Assembly (NCBI GenBank): GCA_030765045.1
Contig: CM060961.1
Span: 139,673,564-139,737,563 of the forward strand
Source of the DNA: Tenodera sinensis
Lineage: Eukaryota > Arthropoda > Insecta > Mantodea > Mantidae
Direction of reading: 5' to 3'
DNA: 64,000 nt
Under the pieces are notes generated by a model that worked only from the letters and a program-made list of their open reading frames with translations, was not told where the DNA came from and did no database searches. A program made the position numbers and the translations under genes. Each line of letters begins with the position of its first letter. The stretch's first letter is position 1. This document shows positions 29,633-41,002 of this stretch, in pieces.

Positions 29633-32600
29633 TGCACACTCCCCTAGGTGGGGCTACAGAGATATAAATTCAGCAGGAAGAGTCATAGAAGACCTATTAA
29701 ACTCGTCAACAATGGAATTAATATTTAATCCAAATGATCCACCCACTTACCTTCATTATAATGGTTCGGGTACAAATCCTGACCTTCTGATGGTGTCATC
29801 TGACATAATTGACAATACAAAAAGAGAAATAATAGAAGACCCAGGTTCAGGCCACAGAATCACCATAAACTCCATAAGAGGTCTAATAAATAAAAGTAAC
29901 AAACCAAAAGTTAAAACTTCTTGGAATTTTAAAAAAGCAGATTGGTCCAGTTTCCAAAATGAGATAGAAGGGAAGTGTAATATACTGTTAGAATCAGAGT
30001 TCAAGTCAACAGATGAAATGAATAAAAAAATTTGTGAAATATTATTGACAGCAGCCAAAACACATATCCCCAAAGGAAAGTTAAAGAAATATAGCTACTT
30101 TTGGTCTCCATCTTTATCTAAGTTAAAACACGAAAGAAATATAGCAAGAGTCAAAGCCAAAAGAACCAAGTGTCCAGAAGATGTACAACACTGGAGAAGA
30201 AAAGCAGCCATTTTTAAGAAAGAATTAATTACAGCAAAAAGGGCCAGTTTCACAAATTTTGTAGAACATATGGACTATAGGAAAGATGGAAATAAGATAT
30301 ACAAATTCCTTAATAAAACAAAATTATCAAAAAATACAACTGAACCATTAAAATATAATAACAAAAGCTTAACTACAGATAGGGAAATAGCAGAATCCCT
30401 TAACAAGTTTTATGCTCAGTCACAAAGAGTACCCCAAGCGTATAAAAAACAAGATAAGGCTATCCAAAAAACTATCACAGAAACTAGTAAGCCAAAAGGT
30501 ATACGAAATGATATTTTTATTCAGGATTTTAATGAAACAGAACTGGATTTAGCAATAGAACAATTACAGAACAAAAAATCTCCAGGACCTGACAAGATCC
30601 ATCCAGAGTTTATTAAACACCTTGGCAGGAAAGGAAAAGAAATCCTACTGAAACTGTATAACACGTGTTGGAGAATGACTGTACCTTCCGACTGGAAAAA
30701 AGCCATTATCATCCCGATTTTAAAGAAAAACAAACCCTCAAACAATATTAATAGTTTCAGACCAATATCTATGACCAGTGTTATTGCAAAAGTGATGGAA
30801 AGAATGGTGGCATCTAGACTTAACTGGTTCCTAGAATATTACAACTTAATTAATAGTTCACAGACCGGCTTCAGACAGAATCATAGTACAAGTGAAAATG
30901 TACTCCTACTAAGCCAAGACATCAAGGAAGCTTTCAATAGAAAGGAGGATACCTTGGCAGTATTCATTGATTTTAAATCAGCATATGACTCAGTCTGGAG
31001 AAATAAATTAGTTGAGAAGTTGCAATCAATAGGTGTGAAAAGTAACATGCTTAAGTGGATAACTCAGTTTATTTCACAAAGATTTTGTGCCACAAAATAT
31101 AATACATACATTTCCAAATATAAACACACCGAGGACTTCCACAAGGTGCTGTTCTGAGCACAACACTCTTTAACATATATATAAATGACCTTCCTTCAAT
31201 AATAAAAACTTTAGAAACCAAAATTGCTTTATTTGCTGACGATGTAGTCATTTGGACTTCAGGCTCTTCAAAAAAACCTGAATTAATTAAAGACAGAATA
31301 GAAACAGCCCTAAACAAAGTACATGAATGGAGCTCCAAAAACCTCATGACTATCAATGTGGAAAAAACAAATTATGAATTATTTACACTAAAATACAAAC
31401 CAGTTAATATTAGCATAAATTATAATGGTAAACCACTCAAAGCAGTTGATGATGCCAAATACTTAGGCATCACTTTCGACAGAAAGCTAAGTTGGAAAAA
31501 ACATATAACAAACATCTCAGAAAAGGTTGAAAAGAAATTGCAAATCCTGAAAAGGTTAGCTGGTGCTAAATGGGGCTGCTCAAGGAGAGTCCTTAACACA
31601 ACATACAAAATGTATATTAAACCAAACCTCTTGTACTGTTCTGAAGCTTTAATAACAGCAGCAAATGCTAACATCAATAAACTTGAACAAATACAAAATC
31701 AGGCTCTTCGCCTAATCACTGGAGCAGTTAAATCCACACCTATTGATGCCATGCTTGCCTTAACACGGACCCCATCAATAACAACAAAAATAAAAGAACA
31801 AGCATTGCTCCAACACGAGAAAATGTTACGACTGCCAAACTCTAAATGGACAGAAGAGAACCTCCCCCCTTCAATCCTTAAAACTCATAGTAGTTTCCTA
31901 GAAAAGGTAACACAGATTAAATCCAAATTGAACATTCCTAACACCAGAGAAAATCTACTTATTAGAGAAAATCCATTGGAATTATTGCAACCTACCTTCA
32001 ATTTGGAATTAATAGAGGAAATAAGTAAATCAGACACACCAAAAGAAATACAAAAACTTCTAGCTCTGGAAACAATCAATACTAGGTATCCCACAGAAGA
32101 ATGGCTGCACATATATACTGATGGATCCTCAAAGGAAAACCTTACTGGAGCTGGAGTTACGTGTTCACATTTTTCCTTTTATCATTCTGTTGGCAGAGAC
32201 ACAACAAATTATGATGGAGAAATAGAGGCTATATACATTGCTCTCCGACAATTATTAAATCTTCCCTTAAATAAATTTAACAAGGCAGTAATTCTTTCGG
32301 ATTCTAAAGCTGCAATTCAGGGAATATGTTCAAATACTACAAAGAAGTCAACAAAAATTAGAGAATGCTACAAAATGTTAACACAACTCCAAAAAGTTAA
32401 TAAGACTGTTCATCTCCAATGGATTCCAGCACACTGTGGAGTCATGGGGAACGAAGCTGCAGACTCACTTGCAAAGAAAGCCACAACAATAATACAAAAG
32501 TCTAAATTCAATTTCTCATATTCCTCAATAAAACGCTTGATTATTAAAACTTTTTGTCATTCATATCTACAAGAAATAGAAACAAATGCCAAAGATAAAA

Positions 32601-32881
32601 AATGGATTACACTACTTTCCAATCCAGATATAATCCCCCAGAGACCAAGGAAAACAGCTGTTGCAGCCTTCCGACTATTGACAAATCATGACTGCTTAGC
32701 AAGTCATCTCTACAGAATTGGTATCTCAGCCTCACCAATATGTGTCCTGTGTAACGATCCAGCAGAAATGAATGAAGAACACTTGAAGACCTGTGAAGCA
32801 TTAAGATCAGAAGAAACTACAGTTCAAAAGTATTGGAAAGCACGAATGCTAATGGCTTCATTGCCAGATGCAAGGCACTAG
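29631..32881 (+). CDS. Non-LTR retrotransposon ORF2: EN end, RT, RNase H; one frameshift
   Basis: The frame opens in the endonuclease C-terminus (AHSPRWGYRDINSAG, then GTNPDLLMVSS and DPGSGHRIT). RT follows: KKSPGPDKIHPEFIKHL, WKKAIIIPILKKNK, FRPISMTSVIAKVMERM, SQTGFRQNHST, AVFIDFKSAYDSVW, GLPQGAVLSTTLFNIYINDL and FADDVVIW. Then come the thumb region (KYLGITFDRKLSWKKH), an RNase H domain (IYTDGSSKE, GEIEAIY, LSDSKAAI, HCGVMGNEAADSLAKKA: all four acidic positions) and a Cys/His motif CVLCN...EEHLKTC. A single frameshift near 31130 is the only break over about 1080 codons. EN-RT-RNase H order places it in the jockey/I group with RNase H. Truncated at 5', near-intact otherwise, so probably young. 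Confidence 0.88.
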
Positions 32882-33534
32882 AAAACAACAACTTGTGGGT
32901 AACAAGCTTACTATAGGCAAGTAGTAGACAAAAAGATCTGATGTGTCGCACTCATATGACTTTCTCTATTCTTACAAATTCTTTTTCCTCTATCTTCATG
33001 TTAGTTGACATAGAAATTTCCAGAAATTATCTTATTGCTATTTTGCTTGTAGGTGCAAAGGGAATATGGGAATACAGTAGACTTTGAGCATTAGTCAAAT
33101 CTTTTAAAGCTTTGAAATTACATTCTCTTTGCATGGCCAAGAGATAAAAAAGTGAATAACGACCTTCCATTTGAGAAAAGTTTGAACATTGCAAAACTCA
33201 TACAAGTAACAAGGAATATCTCCAAAATGGTTCACTCCACAAAAGAATGCATTTGGACATAATTTGTGTCTTAACGAGATCCACAATTTTTACACAGTAA
33301 GATTTGGTCTATCTCTTGCGGTTTACCAGTTGTGCAAAAGTCATCAAGAGTAACAGAGTAACAGAGGCTAGAAAATTCAAAATATACGTTTCATTTGCCA
33401 TGTAGATATCTTATAAACATATGCAATTTTAATAAGAATTGTTAGCCATTTTTGAGGAAATCGAAATTTTCAAAAAATTTTCCATATAAAGGGTAGTTTA
33501 GGATGGATGTATTTTCTACAAAACCTTCGTATAG
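32882..33534. other. LINE 3' flank and intron spacer
   Basis: The LINE 3' end is not marked by a clear poly-A tail. The rest is AT-rich without assigned features. Confidence 0.45.
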
Positions 33535-33551
33535 CATCCCTGAAAGATATT

Positions 33552-33903
33552 TGTTTCTTTTCCTGATTACCCCTCCCTCCCTCCTTATATAGGACTTTAC
33601 ACCCCTTAGGATGAGTGCCTAGGGTCAAACACCTTTGGGGAGCACAGGAACCTATGGACTGGACAGAGTGAAGAGCTGGAAGCGGGTAGTCAGCCAAGCA
33701 CCAGGTATGATAGTGAGGAAGACGATATGAACTGCAGGTGAAATAGATGATTGGAAAGGTGATTGGAGCAATTGGTGAAATGAGTGGCAGGGGAAACCAG
33801 AGAACCCAGAGAAAATCTGAGTACCACATGCAGGTACCTGCGGTCGAACCTGGACTGCCTAGGTGGTAGGCGAATGCTCTAACCACTCGGCCATGGCACC
33901 GAC
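33552..33903 (-). repeat. tRNA-derived SINE (family A), full length with 17-bp TSD
   Basis: A perfect duplication CATCCCTGAAAGATATT (33535-33551 and 33904-33920) flanks it. Minus strand: CGGTGCCATGGCCGAGTGGT (A-box), a tRNA-like middle with CCTACCACCTAGG, a B-box GGTTCGACC and the family A body, ending in a pyrimidine/purine-rich tail. tRNA-type internal promoters drive Pol III transcription; mobilisation needs a LINE. Confidence 0.85.
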
Positions 33904-33982
33904 CATCCCTGAAAGATATTAAACTTGAATACCAACTTCGGTTTTTATCTGACTTTCCATTTTTGAGTTATGTTGCTCTCAG

Positions 33983-34002
33983 GCACGCACACACGCACGC
34001 AC

Positions 34003-34059
<57 letters not shown>
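33983..34059. repeat. (CA)n microsatellite
   Basis: About 77 bp, beginning with mixed CACG/CACA units and continuing as pure CA. The derived His/Thr open frame is not a gene. Confidence 0.95.
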
Positions 34060-34063
<4 letters not shown>

Positions 34064-34685
34064 TATAATTAAAGCTAGAAATTTCTTCCGAGTTATTTCT
34101 AAAACTGTTCTTTTGGATTTAGGGGATTTTGCTATTCAGGGGACCTATATATTCCCGGTAAAATCTTAACCTCAAAATTTTGGGTGAAATACAATACTTC
34201 CCACAATTACTATATGCAGTAGAAAAACTAATAAAAATATGAAATTCAGCAACCCCAAGCTGTCTCTCTCCTTGTCATTTTACAACTGTTCCTTATCCTA
34301 TTCACATGCAGTGAGTCTTCTAAACATTTCACTACATCATCATCAGAACAAAAACATCTGCTTTGCATTTATTTCAAATTAGGCAATAAGGTCTTTGTTA
34401 CTTGCAAAAGGCTGGTGTCATGTGAAAGGAATGGAGAATCACTCATTTGAAACAGTGAAAGACTACAAGCAAGCTAGGTTTCTACCTGAAAAAATATATA
34501 TTAACAAATATTTCGGAAATAACTATAAAGCCACAATTGTCTGATTCATTACAAGACAGAGAGAGGGGGAGGAGGGAGAGGGACAGTGAGAGAAGTTTTA
34601 TATGTAGGCTTCCACAGCTATTTGAGTTTACAGTCAGAATGTAGAACGTAGTTTATCAGATTACAGAAGAGATATATATTTATAC
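34060..34685. other. Intron sequence with short purine-rich tract
   Basis: Includes a GAGAGGGGGAGGAGGGAGAG tract near 34560. Otherwise no feature seen before the exon. Confidence 0.5.
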
Positions 34686-34858
34686 CAACTTTTTATCTCC
34701 AGTAAATTTAATTTTCAGCTTCAAAGTTGGTTTACTGGGGTCACCATCATCAAATGACAAATCCTGAGACCCTTCACTTTCTTCTAATATTCTTTTCTTT
34801 TTATGTTTTTTGTGCTTATGTTTCTTATGCTTCTTCTGTAGGGCAATTTCTGGATTAT
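34686..34858 (-). CDS. INO80 complex subunit B-like gene, exon 2
   Basis: Minus strand: acceptor (tctaattacag) at 34859-34869, then AT plus 57 codons: NPEIALQKKHKKHKHKKHKK, KRILEESEGSQDLSFDDGD and PSKPTLKLKIKFTGDKKL. The donor is gtataa. Joined to exon 1, which ends in a single G, the split codon becomes GAT (Asp), so the phases agree. Human INO80B has a Lys/His block followed by PQLKLKIKLGG, the same arrangement. The Lys/His block is low-complexity and alone would prove little; the LKLKIK motif, splice sites and exon 3 strengthen the call. Nuclear chromatin-remodelling subunit by homology. Confidence 0.7.
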
Positions 34859-34994
34859 CTGTAATTAGACAAAGCAAAGACAATGTAACATTTTTGAAGC
34901 ACTCTTATACTAGTTCACAATACATGAAAGGAACCAAAATGGGACCCAAAATTAAAATACATTTTTTTAGAATGCAAGGATTCAGAATACAGCA
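34859..34994. other. Intron 1, 3' end
   Basis: Includes the acceptor pyrimidine stretch of exon 2. Nothing else seen. Confidence 0.5.
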
Positions 34995-35967
34995 TTTGCT
35001 GGTTTATAAGACACTTTTTTCCTTCGAAAATAGGCCCACAAACTGGATGTGTCTTACACACCAGCAGCAAGTTAAAATAGATACCCATGAACTCCATTTC
35101 TTCAAAATTTCTTTGCTTCGGCTTGAAGCAATTCATTGTTAGTTTCCTTGCAAACTTTGAGCATTCCATTTGTATAGAGTTAAGTGGATGCATTTGCACC
35201 ATCATTAACTTGTTCATTCAAGCTTCATTTATTGTTGCATTTGATGTGGAGATACATTTGTGTCACACTTATATTGCATCAGTAGTTTTATTTGCAAACT
35301 GTGGCTGAAAAACGGCATTGCTATACTATTACATTTAAGCTGCAAGTGATTGTATAAACTTGAAAACAGGACTGCAGAAAGGCATTTTGGGCCACCTCTA
35401 GCTGAAAAAATGACAAGAACTTGGCAGAATTAGACGTTTTTAAGAAAGCACTTCAGCTTAAACATAACCTGAAAAGTGGAACTGTCAAATAGCCAAAACT
35501 TGAAGCAGAAATCAATACCTGGATTTTAGAGAACAGATATGCAGAAATTTCAATTTTTACTAACATTATCATTTATCAAGCAAAAGAAATATTCACTAGA
35601 GATCGCTGACTTTACTGGATCAACATCATAGTGTTCAACACTTATGAAGAGGTTTTGCCTTTGTATGCGAACCAACACAAAAATATCATGGAAAATACAG
35701 GTGAGAACAAAAGAACAAATTGTTGAATTTCATTGATTTGTCATATACACAAGAAAAAGAGAGAATGAATTTTGCAAATTTGAGGACAAAAATTAAAAGG
35801 GTGAGCATTTTTCCTACTTATATTGCCCAAATATTTCATGTACATGCACACATGTTATGATTGTGTTCCAGTAGATGTAGGTACAAGGGAACAAATTTTT
35901 TCCCTAAAAAAAGTCCTAAAAAGAAGGGGTGCATCTTTTACACCGCTGTGTCTTATACACCAACAAA
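34995..35967 (+). mobile_element. Tigger/pogo-like element remnant with TATAAGACAC termini
   Basis: Inverted ends: TTTGCTGGTTTATAAGACAC at the left and, in reverse, TTTGTTGGTGTATAAGACAC at the right. The inner right end continues TAAAAGATGCACCCCTTC, close to the well-known (T)ATAAGACGCACCCC terminus of Tigger-type elements. The interior encodes a decayed N-terminal DNA-binding domain. About 970 bp, internally deleted; no DDE core. Confidence 0.7.
35335..35690 (+). pseudogene. Tigger-like transposase N-terminal HTH remnant
   Basis: Across frames: YKLENRTAERHFGPPLAEKM, then KTWQ/LKQKSI-type linker, WILENRYAEISIFTNIIIYQ, AKEIFT and DFTGSTS.C. In Tigger/CENP-B-like proteins this corresponds to the first HTH (AAERHFGP....VREWRK) and the second (W...NR..GI.IST.M...QAK). 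Stops throughout. Confidence 0.65.
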
Positions 35968-36603
35968 TACAATATATATTGAGCTAAAGATATCCTATAT
36001 GCTTAAAATAAAACAGTAAAGCTGCTTATGGTTGTGTAGCATGGTTCAAACTCAATATGACTAGCAGTGTATTGCAGATCTTTATTGCAAAACTTGTAGT
36101 AATACACATAATTCATACTCAAGATATGGTAGTTAGCTATATATACGTATATGTAGTTATAGATATATATTCTTGAAATAAAGTTGCTTAAAAGCGACAA
36201 CGGGTGGCCTTAGCAACTTTAACAAGGAAACATCATGTTTTTAAACCACTACTTATTAACTCACAATAACTTTGCGCCAATCCAACATTAGCTAATGTAA
36301 GTATGGGATCTTTGAAAAGTAAGTTCTAACATTAAATCACTATAAATATTATATTTTAGACATCACAGTGTTGGACAAACAATGGGGTCTACAAAACATT
36401 GGAAAGATATCAAAAAAAGAAATCATGTTGGGCAAACAATGTGGTTTACAAAACATTGAGAAGAAATCTATAGTTCTCTTGGTCAATGACTGCACAACAT
36501 TTTGCAGATTATATCTTAGAATATTGGCAATTATGGAGGACTCATTGTTGGGAAAAGCCTATGATGACATGATCAGTATGACAGGTGCCATATTTCATGA
36601 TTC
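35968..36603. other. Intron 1 spacer, AT-rich
   Basis: Contains a TATATA-rich stretch (36135-36175) and no assigned feature. Confidence 0.5.
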
Positions 36604-36611
36604 TGGCCCAA

Positions 36612-37523
36612 CAGGGTTGCCAACCAGTATAATTATGGGGATATACAATAATTTGAATGTATGTACTCATGGTTGTCAACCCGTACAATAATTATGAGGT
36701 TGTACAATAATTTTGATACTTACGAAACATTTTCACTGGTTTGTCACACCAGCGAAATGAAATTAATTACAAATAGTGACACTTTTGCCCTCATGGCCTG
36801 TCTCCACCCCTCTAAGGCAACCATTTCATATCCTACTAATCCTTCTACCCTCTTGTTGCCAGTATGCTCAGATCTGGTAATATCAATCAAGAAGGCACTG
36901 TTCAGAAAATTGATGTTCAATGGAGAAAACTCGGAATACGTGATATTCCGTGTGAAATAAAGAACATGCCTGAACCTGGCAGTTTCTGGAGCGCTGTTAA
37001 ACATGTCATCTTGGTGGAAATACTGATTTCAAAAACTGGTGGAGGTTGCATTATCAGTGATTTCATTGCTCCACAGAAACACTTCTTGTGAAAGAGTTTT
37101 TTTCCGAACTAGGTTTAATAAAACCCAAAATTAGAAACAGATTGGCACTAGATACGGTAAATGGACTTATTCGGTTGTCTCAGTTTATGAAAGAATGTGG
37201 TGGGTCCGAAAATCTGCAAGTCACCGAGAAGATAAAGTTTATCTCAACAACAAATTTGTATAATGCTGCAACAATTGAGGAAGACGATGAACTTTCAGAT
37301 GAATAGTGCGAGAAACATAAGTACTAAAGTTGTAATACTGATTGAGGTCATCAATCTTGTCAGTCGCTACCATAAACATCAATACTATTCTATTTTCATA
37401 AGTGTTATGCTCATACATTTATTGTTGTAGCATTTGGTTTATGATGTGCGATAATTTTCAATCCAAATCTATAACTTTGAGTGGCCGGTGCAATAATTTT
37501 ACTTTTAAACATTGGCAACCATA
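36612..37523 (+). mobile_element. hAT-type element (912 bp) with 8-bp TSD
   Basis: A perfect duplication TGGCCCAA (36604-36611 and 37524-37531) flanks it. Termini: CAGGGTTGCCAACCAGTATA at the left, TATGGTTGCCAATGTTTAAA (reverse) at the right. An internal subterminal repeat of CCGTACAATAATTAT type occurs. It encodes only the transposase C-terminus. The same family is at the left window edge (1-1834), in the opposite orientation. Confidence 0.88.
36840..37306 (+). pseudogene. hAT transposase C-terminal fragment
   Basis: The frame 36864-37091 gives EGTVQKIDVQWRKLGIRDIP and MPEPGSFWSAVKHVILVEIL. The next frame gives CERVF-like FFSELGLIKPKIRNRL, ALDTVNGLIRLSQFMKEC and ends EEDDELSDE. This is the hAT dimerisation region; the catalytic Asp residues would be upstream and are missing. 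At least two frame changes. Confidence 0.72.
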
Positions 37524-37531
37524 TGGCCCAA

Positions 37532-37940
37532 TAATCTGATTTTAATTCAACAAGGTCTTCATGATTTAAGTTACTGTATAGTGTGGCTTCACTGCATAAT
37601 TCATTGGGCCATATTTCTTCAAAGATGACAACAATGAAATAAGATAAGACTGCTACAGTAAATGGGGAGTGCTACTACAGCACTTTACAGAACTGTCATC
37701 CCTAGACTGAGGAATCATATGGAAAACATAATTTTTATGCAAAAAGGCACTCCACTCCACATCTACACCCTTGTAAAACAATCAGTTTAGCAATCGCGCC
37801 AACAGTAGGCACTTACCAGCAATGTGGTCTCTGTGAACTCCAGATCCCAATCAGGTTCTTTTCTTTAATCTTTTTTTTACAGGCTTACTTTTTGATTTAC
37901 CAGACATTAGCTTAGATTCAGTTTCTTTTCCATATAAGCC
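37532..37940. other. Intron 1 spacer
   Basis: No assigned feature. Confidence 0.45.
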
Positions 37941-38110
37941 TAAGTTTCTGATTCATAAAAGGTTAGGTTAACTTTAGTTTATTTTTATGTAAACTTAGAT
38001 TTCTGATTCATGGGAGTTTAGGTTAATTTTTGTTGCTTTACGCAATGTTAGGTTTCTGATTCAAGGGAGGTTAAGTTAGGTTTAGCAATTTTTTTTATAT
38101 AAGCTTACAT
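37941..38110. repeat. Three-unit ~55-bp tandem repeat with TTAGG-like words
   Basis: Three imperfect units share TTTCTGATTCA followed by GGTTAGGTTA or GGAGGTTAAGTTAGG (near 37946, 38010 and 38052). Too short and irregular to be telomeric. Confidence 0.55.
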
Positions 38111-38179
38111 TAACTAGCAATAGCAGTAATAGTACAGAGCACCATATTTTAATGTTTTGGCAGTAACAGAATACCAAAA

Positions 38180-38545
38180 AGCTTGTTCAACTGAATTCAA
38201 AAAAATTATTGCAAAATATTATAATGAAAATCAAAGAATAAAAGATGGGAACTACCAAACATTCAAACAGTAATTCCTGAGTATCCTTGAAAAACAGCAG
38301 TTGCAACCTTCAGGTTCATTACAGGACATGATTGTCTGGCAAAACATTTAAACAGAATTGGGATATATTCTTCATATACTCTGTCCTCTATGTGATCTGC
38401 AAGAGGAAACGGATCGAGACCACCTAGTTTTCGCAAAGTTGGAATTTCCTTACACACAGTAAACTGCCCTATTATTATAAGTTCTGGTAATTGCTTACAA
38501 AAGTGGCCACTCGAGAAGACGAATGAAACATAGCGCAATGGATGC
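38180..38545 (+). pseudogene. LINE ORF2 C-terminal fragment
   Basis: Frames give KTAVATFRFITGHDCLAKHL, NRIGIYSS, LCPLCDLQEETDRDHLVF and a final FQ...RRMKHSAM. This matches the RPRKTAVAAFRLLTNHDCLA ... CVLCND....EEHLKTC end of the LINE at 29631-32881, so it is a short, older 3' piece of a related element, 5'-truncated. The Cys pair and HL are kept. Confidence 0.65.
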
Positions 38546-38950
38546 AGTTTTTATTGCTGATTTCGATTTCGAAAGTTTTATTTGGCGGTCAAGTTTCATT
38601 TTTTATTTATGAACAAATTCTGTACGTGCGAGGCAGTGGTTTTATTTCTGCACTATATTTCACTCGTTTTCTCGAGCGGCCGATTTTGTAAACATTTACC
38701 ATATTAACATATACGCTACGAGATGATCAGGTAATGGTTTATCAGTCCCAATAACCTGTAACTAGGTCTAAACTATAACCAAACAAATCAGCAATTAAAT
38801 TAGGGTTTGTATTTTATGAAACTTTGAAAGTCGTGCAAATTCATAACGATTCTCCTGATGACACAAACAGGTCCATAATAAAACGAGTTAACCTAATTGA
38901 TGTTGCATTCAACGGAAGTGTACGATTTCCAATGTATCGCTGAGACTTAC

Positions 38951-38996
38951 CAATTGTTAACTCATCGTCTGTACTCATATCTTTCGGCTTTCCCAT
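38951..38996 (-). CDS. INO80 complex subunit B-like gene, start exon
   Basis: Minus strand: ATG at 38996 encodes MGKPKDMSTDDELTI plus a final G, then a consensus donor gtaagt (38950-38945). The split codon joins in phase to exon 2 (G + AT = Asp). An in-frame ATG 28 codons upstream (39080, MTETEATRNAEKF) would lengthen the protein. I prefer MGKPK because acidic MGK..D.S..E starts followed by the Lys/His block fit the family better; this is judgement, not proof. The 5' UTR and promoter should lie right of here. Confidence 0.55.
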
Positions 38997-39842
38997 ATTC
39001 TGCTTTGTGGTAATTATAGAATCCATTTGTGCATATACAGAAAACTTTTCCGCATTTCGAGTTGCTTCAGTTTCTGTCACTCAAGAAAGTGGATTAGACA
39101 GATCTATCACAGTTCACAATAAAAACACCATATTTACTTTCTTTATTGGCTTTGTTGGTACAGGTGGTACAGGTATAATCTGTGGATTAGAACAGCTGTT
39201 TTTCAATATTGACGCCAATTAGAAACAGAGTAGCCAACACATAATTTTACCATGGCCACCAACATTGACACGGGATACATTAATATTCACCTTCCGAGCC
39301 ATTCCGAGCTTTCTCTAGTTACCTTGCCTTCCGAGAATATGGATGCTATAGAAGCCTGTAAACCAGTGACCATGGCCCTATTTATAGCTTTCTATTGAAA
39401 CAGACAATAGCGTGGACAGACAGGATGGAAGTAGTATAATGATTTATAGCATTCTATTTTGATCCGTTATGTTAGAAATTTCATTACTATTTGTTTTGGA
39501 GGAACTGCATATTTTGGATGCGCCGAAATTGCATTTCTGATGAAGGATAAGACAAATTTCTCCATTTAACCTACTTGTTTAATTCTGTTTTTGGTAGCCA
39601 ATAATTTAGGTGAGGTTACATGTATCATAATTTGTTGTTTAGGGCATAGTACATTGTCAATTGTAAAATGCAATCAACTAATCATTTCATATACATACAC
39701 ACGCACGCACGCACGCAAACACTCACACACAGAGTGTAAATGAATAACACCGCACGAATTTTTCTGGTATACTGGACGAGGCGTAATTTGCACTTGCATA
39801 CTAGAAAAAGAATTGTGCCTTAAAATTGTTTGGGGGTATGTA
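38997..39842. other. Presumed 5' region of the INO80B-like gene
   Basis: Moderately AT-rich. I see no clear TATA-initiator pair or CpG-dense block that I would call a promoter. A (CACG)n/(CACA)n tract lies at 39693-39731. Confidence 0.4.
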
Positions 39843-39856
39843 CAACACTGATCAGG

Positions 39857-40099
39857 CGGCGCCGTGGCCGAGCGGTTAGCGCGCTCGCCTACCACCTAGG
39901 CGGCCCGGGTTCGATCCCAGGGACCCGCATGTGGTATTCGTGGTGGACGAAGCGGCGTCAGGGCGGGTTTTCTCCGGGTACTCCGGTTTCCCTCGCCATC
40001 TCATTCCACCGGTCCTCCATCTTCATGTATCATCAGTGTCACCGCCTGCGGTGCCGTAGTAGTAAAAGCGGGCGTTAAACACTACAACAACAACAACAA
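39857..40099 (+). repeat. tRNA-derived SINE (family A), best-preserved copy
   Basis: 14-bp duplication CAACACTGATCAGG (39843-39856 and 40100-40113). It starts CGGCGCCGTGGCCGAGCGGT (A-box TGGCCGAGCGG), has a Leu/Ser-type tRNA-like middle, B-box GGTTCGATCCC, a GC-rich body and an (AAC)n tail. The tRNA head and AAC tail are intact and divergence from the other copies is low, so this is the youngest family member here. Confidence 0.9.
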
Positions 40100-40113
40100 C
40101 AACACTGATCAGG

Positions 40114-40365
40114 GGTGGATGTAGAAATATTCGATGGGGAGGGGGCGGTTCAGCTTCAGAATAATTAAATTCATGCTAAAACATGCCTAGCTAAATATTT
40201 AACTGAAAGAAATAATGTTTAAACTACCAGCTACCACCTATCTATTGCGCATCTCACCCTTAGAAGACAGTATAAGTTAAATGGAGCGCTGTGTTGCAGC
40301 ATGTACTATATAGTTGCGAATCTTTCTCAGCGCGCGACCCCGAGGTGGCCGGAGTCCTGTACTTA
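40114..40365. other. Spacer, no feature seen
   Basis: A short G-rich patch near 40130-40150; otherwise nothing assigned. Confidence 0.5.
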
Positions 40366-40370
40366 GTCCT

Positions 40371-41000
40371 TCAATTGCTGCTTGACGGACACTTAACTTT
40401 GGTATCCCTCCACGCCTTTGTCACTGTATGGCCTAAATTTACAAATGACTCGTCTGTATAAACAATTGATTTTCCCTGGTCCCTAAACCTTTTCGTGTCT
40501 TTTAGATATGTACATATGTCGATAATCTGATGATATCGTCTCTTCCTATTAATATGCACTTGTTACCCCTTCTTTCATATTCGATGTATAAACCGACTAA
40601 GAGTGGTCCTTGAGAAATTTGGTAGGGTCTCCCCACTGTTGACCCGTGACAAAATTATATTCAGCGTGGGTGGAATATTTGCAAACAGTAAAGAATGAAC
40701 AATTCGCCACACTCCACTTTGCACTATTTCATTATATTGCGTTAACCTAGAGTTTTTTTTTTTATTTTCCCGCACATTTTGCTTTCTTTTTTATGGCGTT
40801 CTTAGAGGTCCTTCCATTACGTCCTTTTTAATCCTATACACTACTGCTACCCGATAGCCTTAGCTGTTTCTTTTACTGCCTTACTAACATGCATTTTACT
40901 TGAAAAATAATCTAACACATTCATAATTATTTGGTGTTCCTTACATCTTAATTTGCCAATAGATCGTCTCTTTCTAGCTTCCCCCTCCATAACTACAAGT
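40371..41000 (-). pseudogene. IS630/Tc1-like transposase N-terminal half, decayed
   Basis: Minus-strand frames: KEHQIIMNVLDYFSSK and SKAVKETAKA (HTH), then VWRIVHSLLFANIPPTLNII, LSRTTLSRFIHRI (second HTH), then HQIIDICTYLKDTKRFRDQG, KSIVYTDESFVNLGHTVTKA and WRDTKVK. The first catalytic Asp is in YTDES; matching insect transposases read YLDETWVN.GHT....W.D. The rest of the DDE core is missing beyond 40371. Several frameshifts. Confidence 0.68.
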
Positions 41001-41002
41001 AA

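Noticed and set aside
37941..38110. Interstitial telomere array
   Set aside because: TTAGG words are few and irregular within a 55-bp unit; no tandem TTAGG run.
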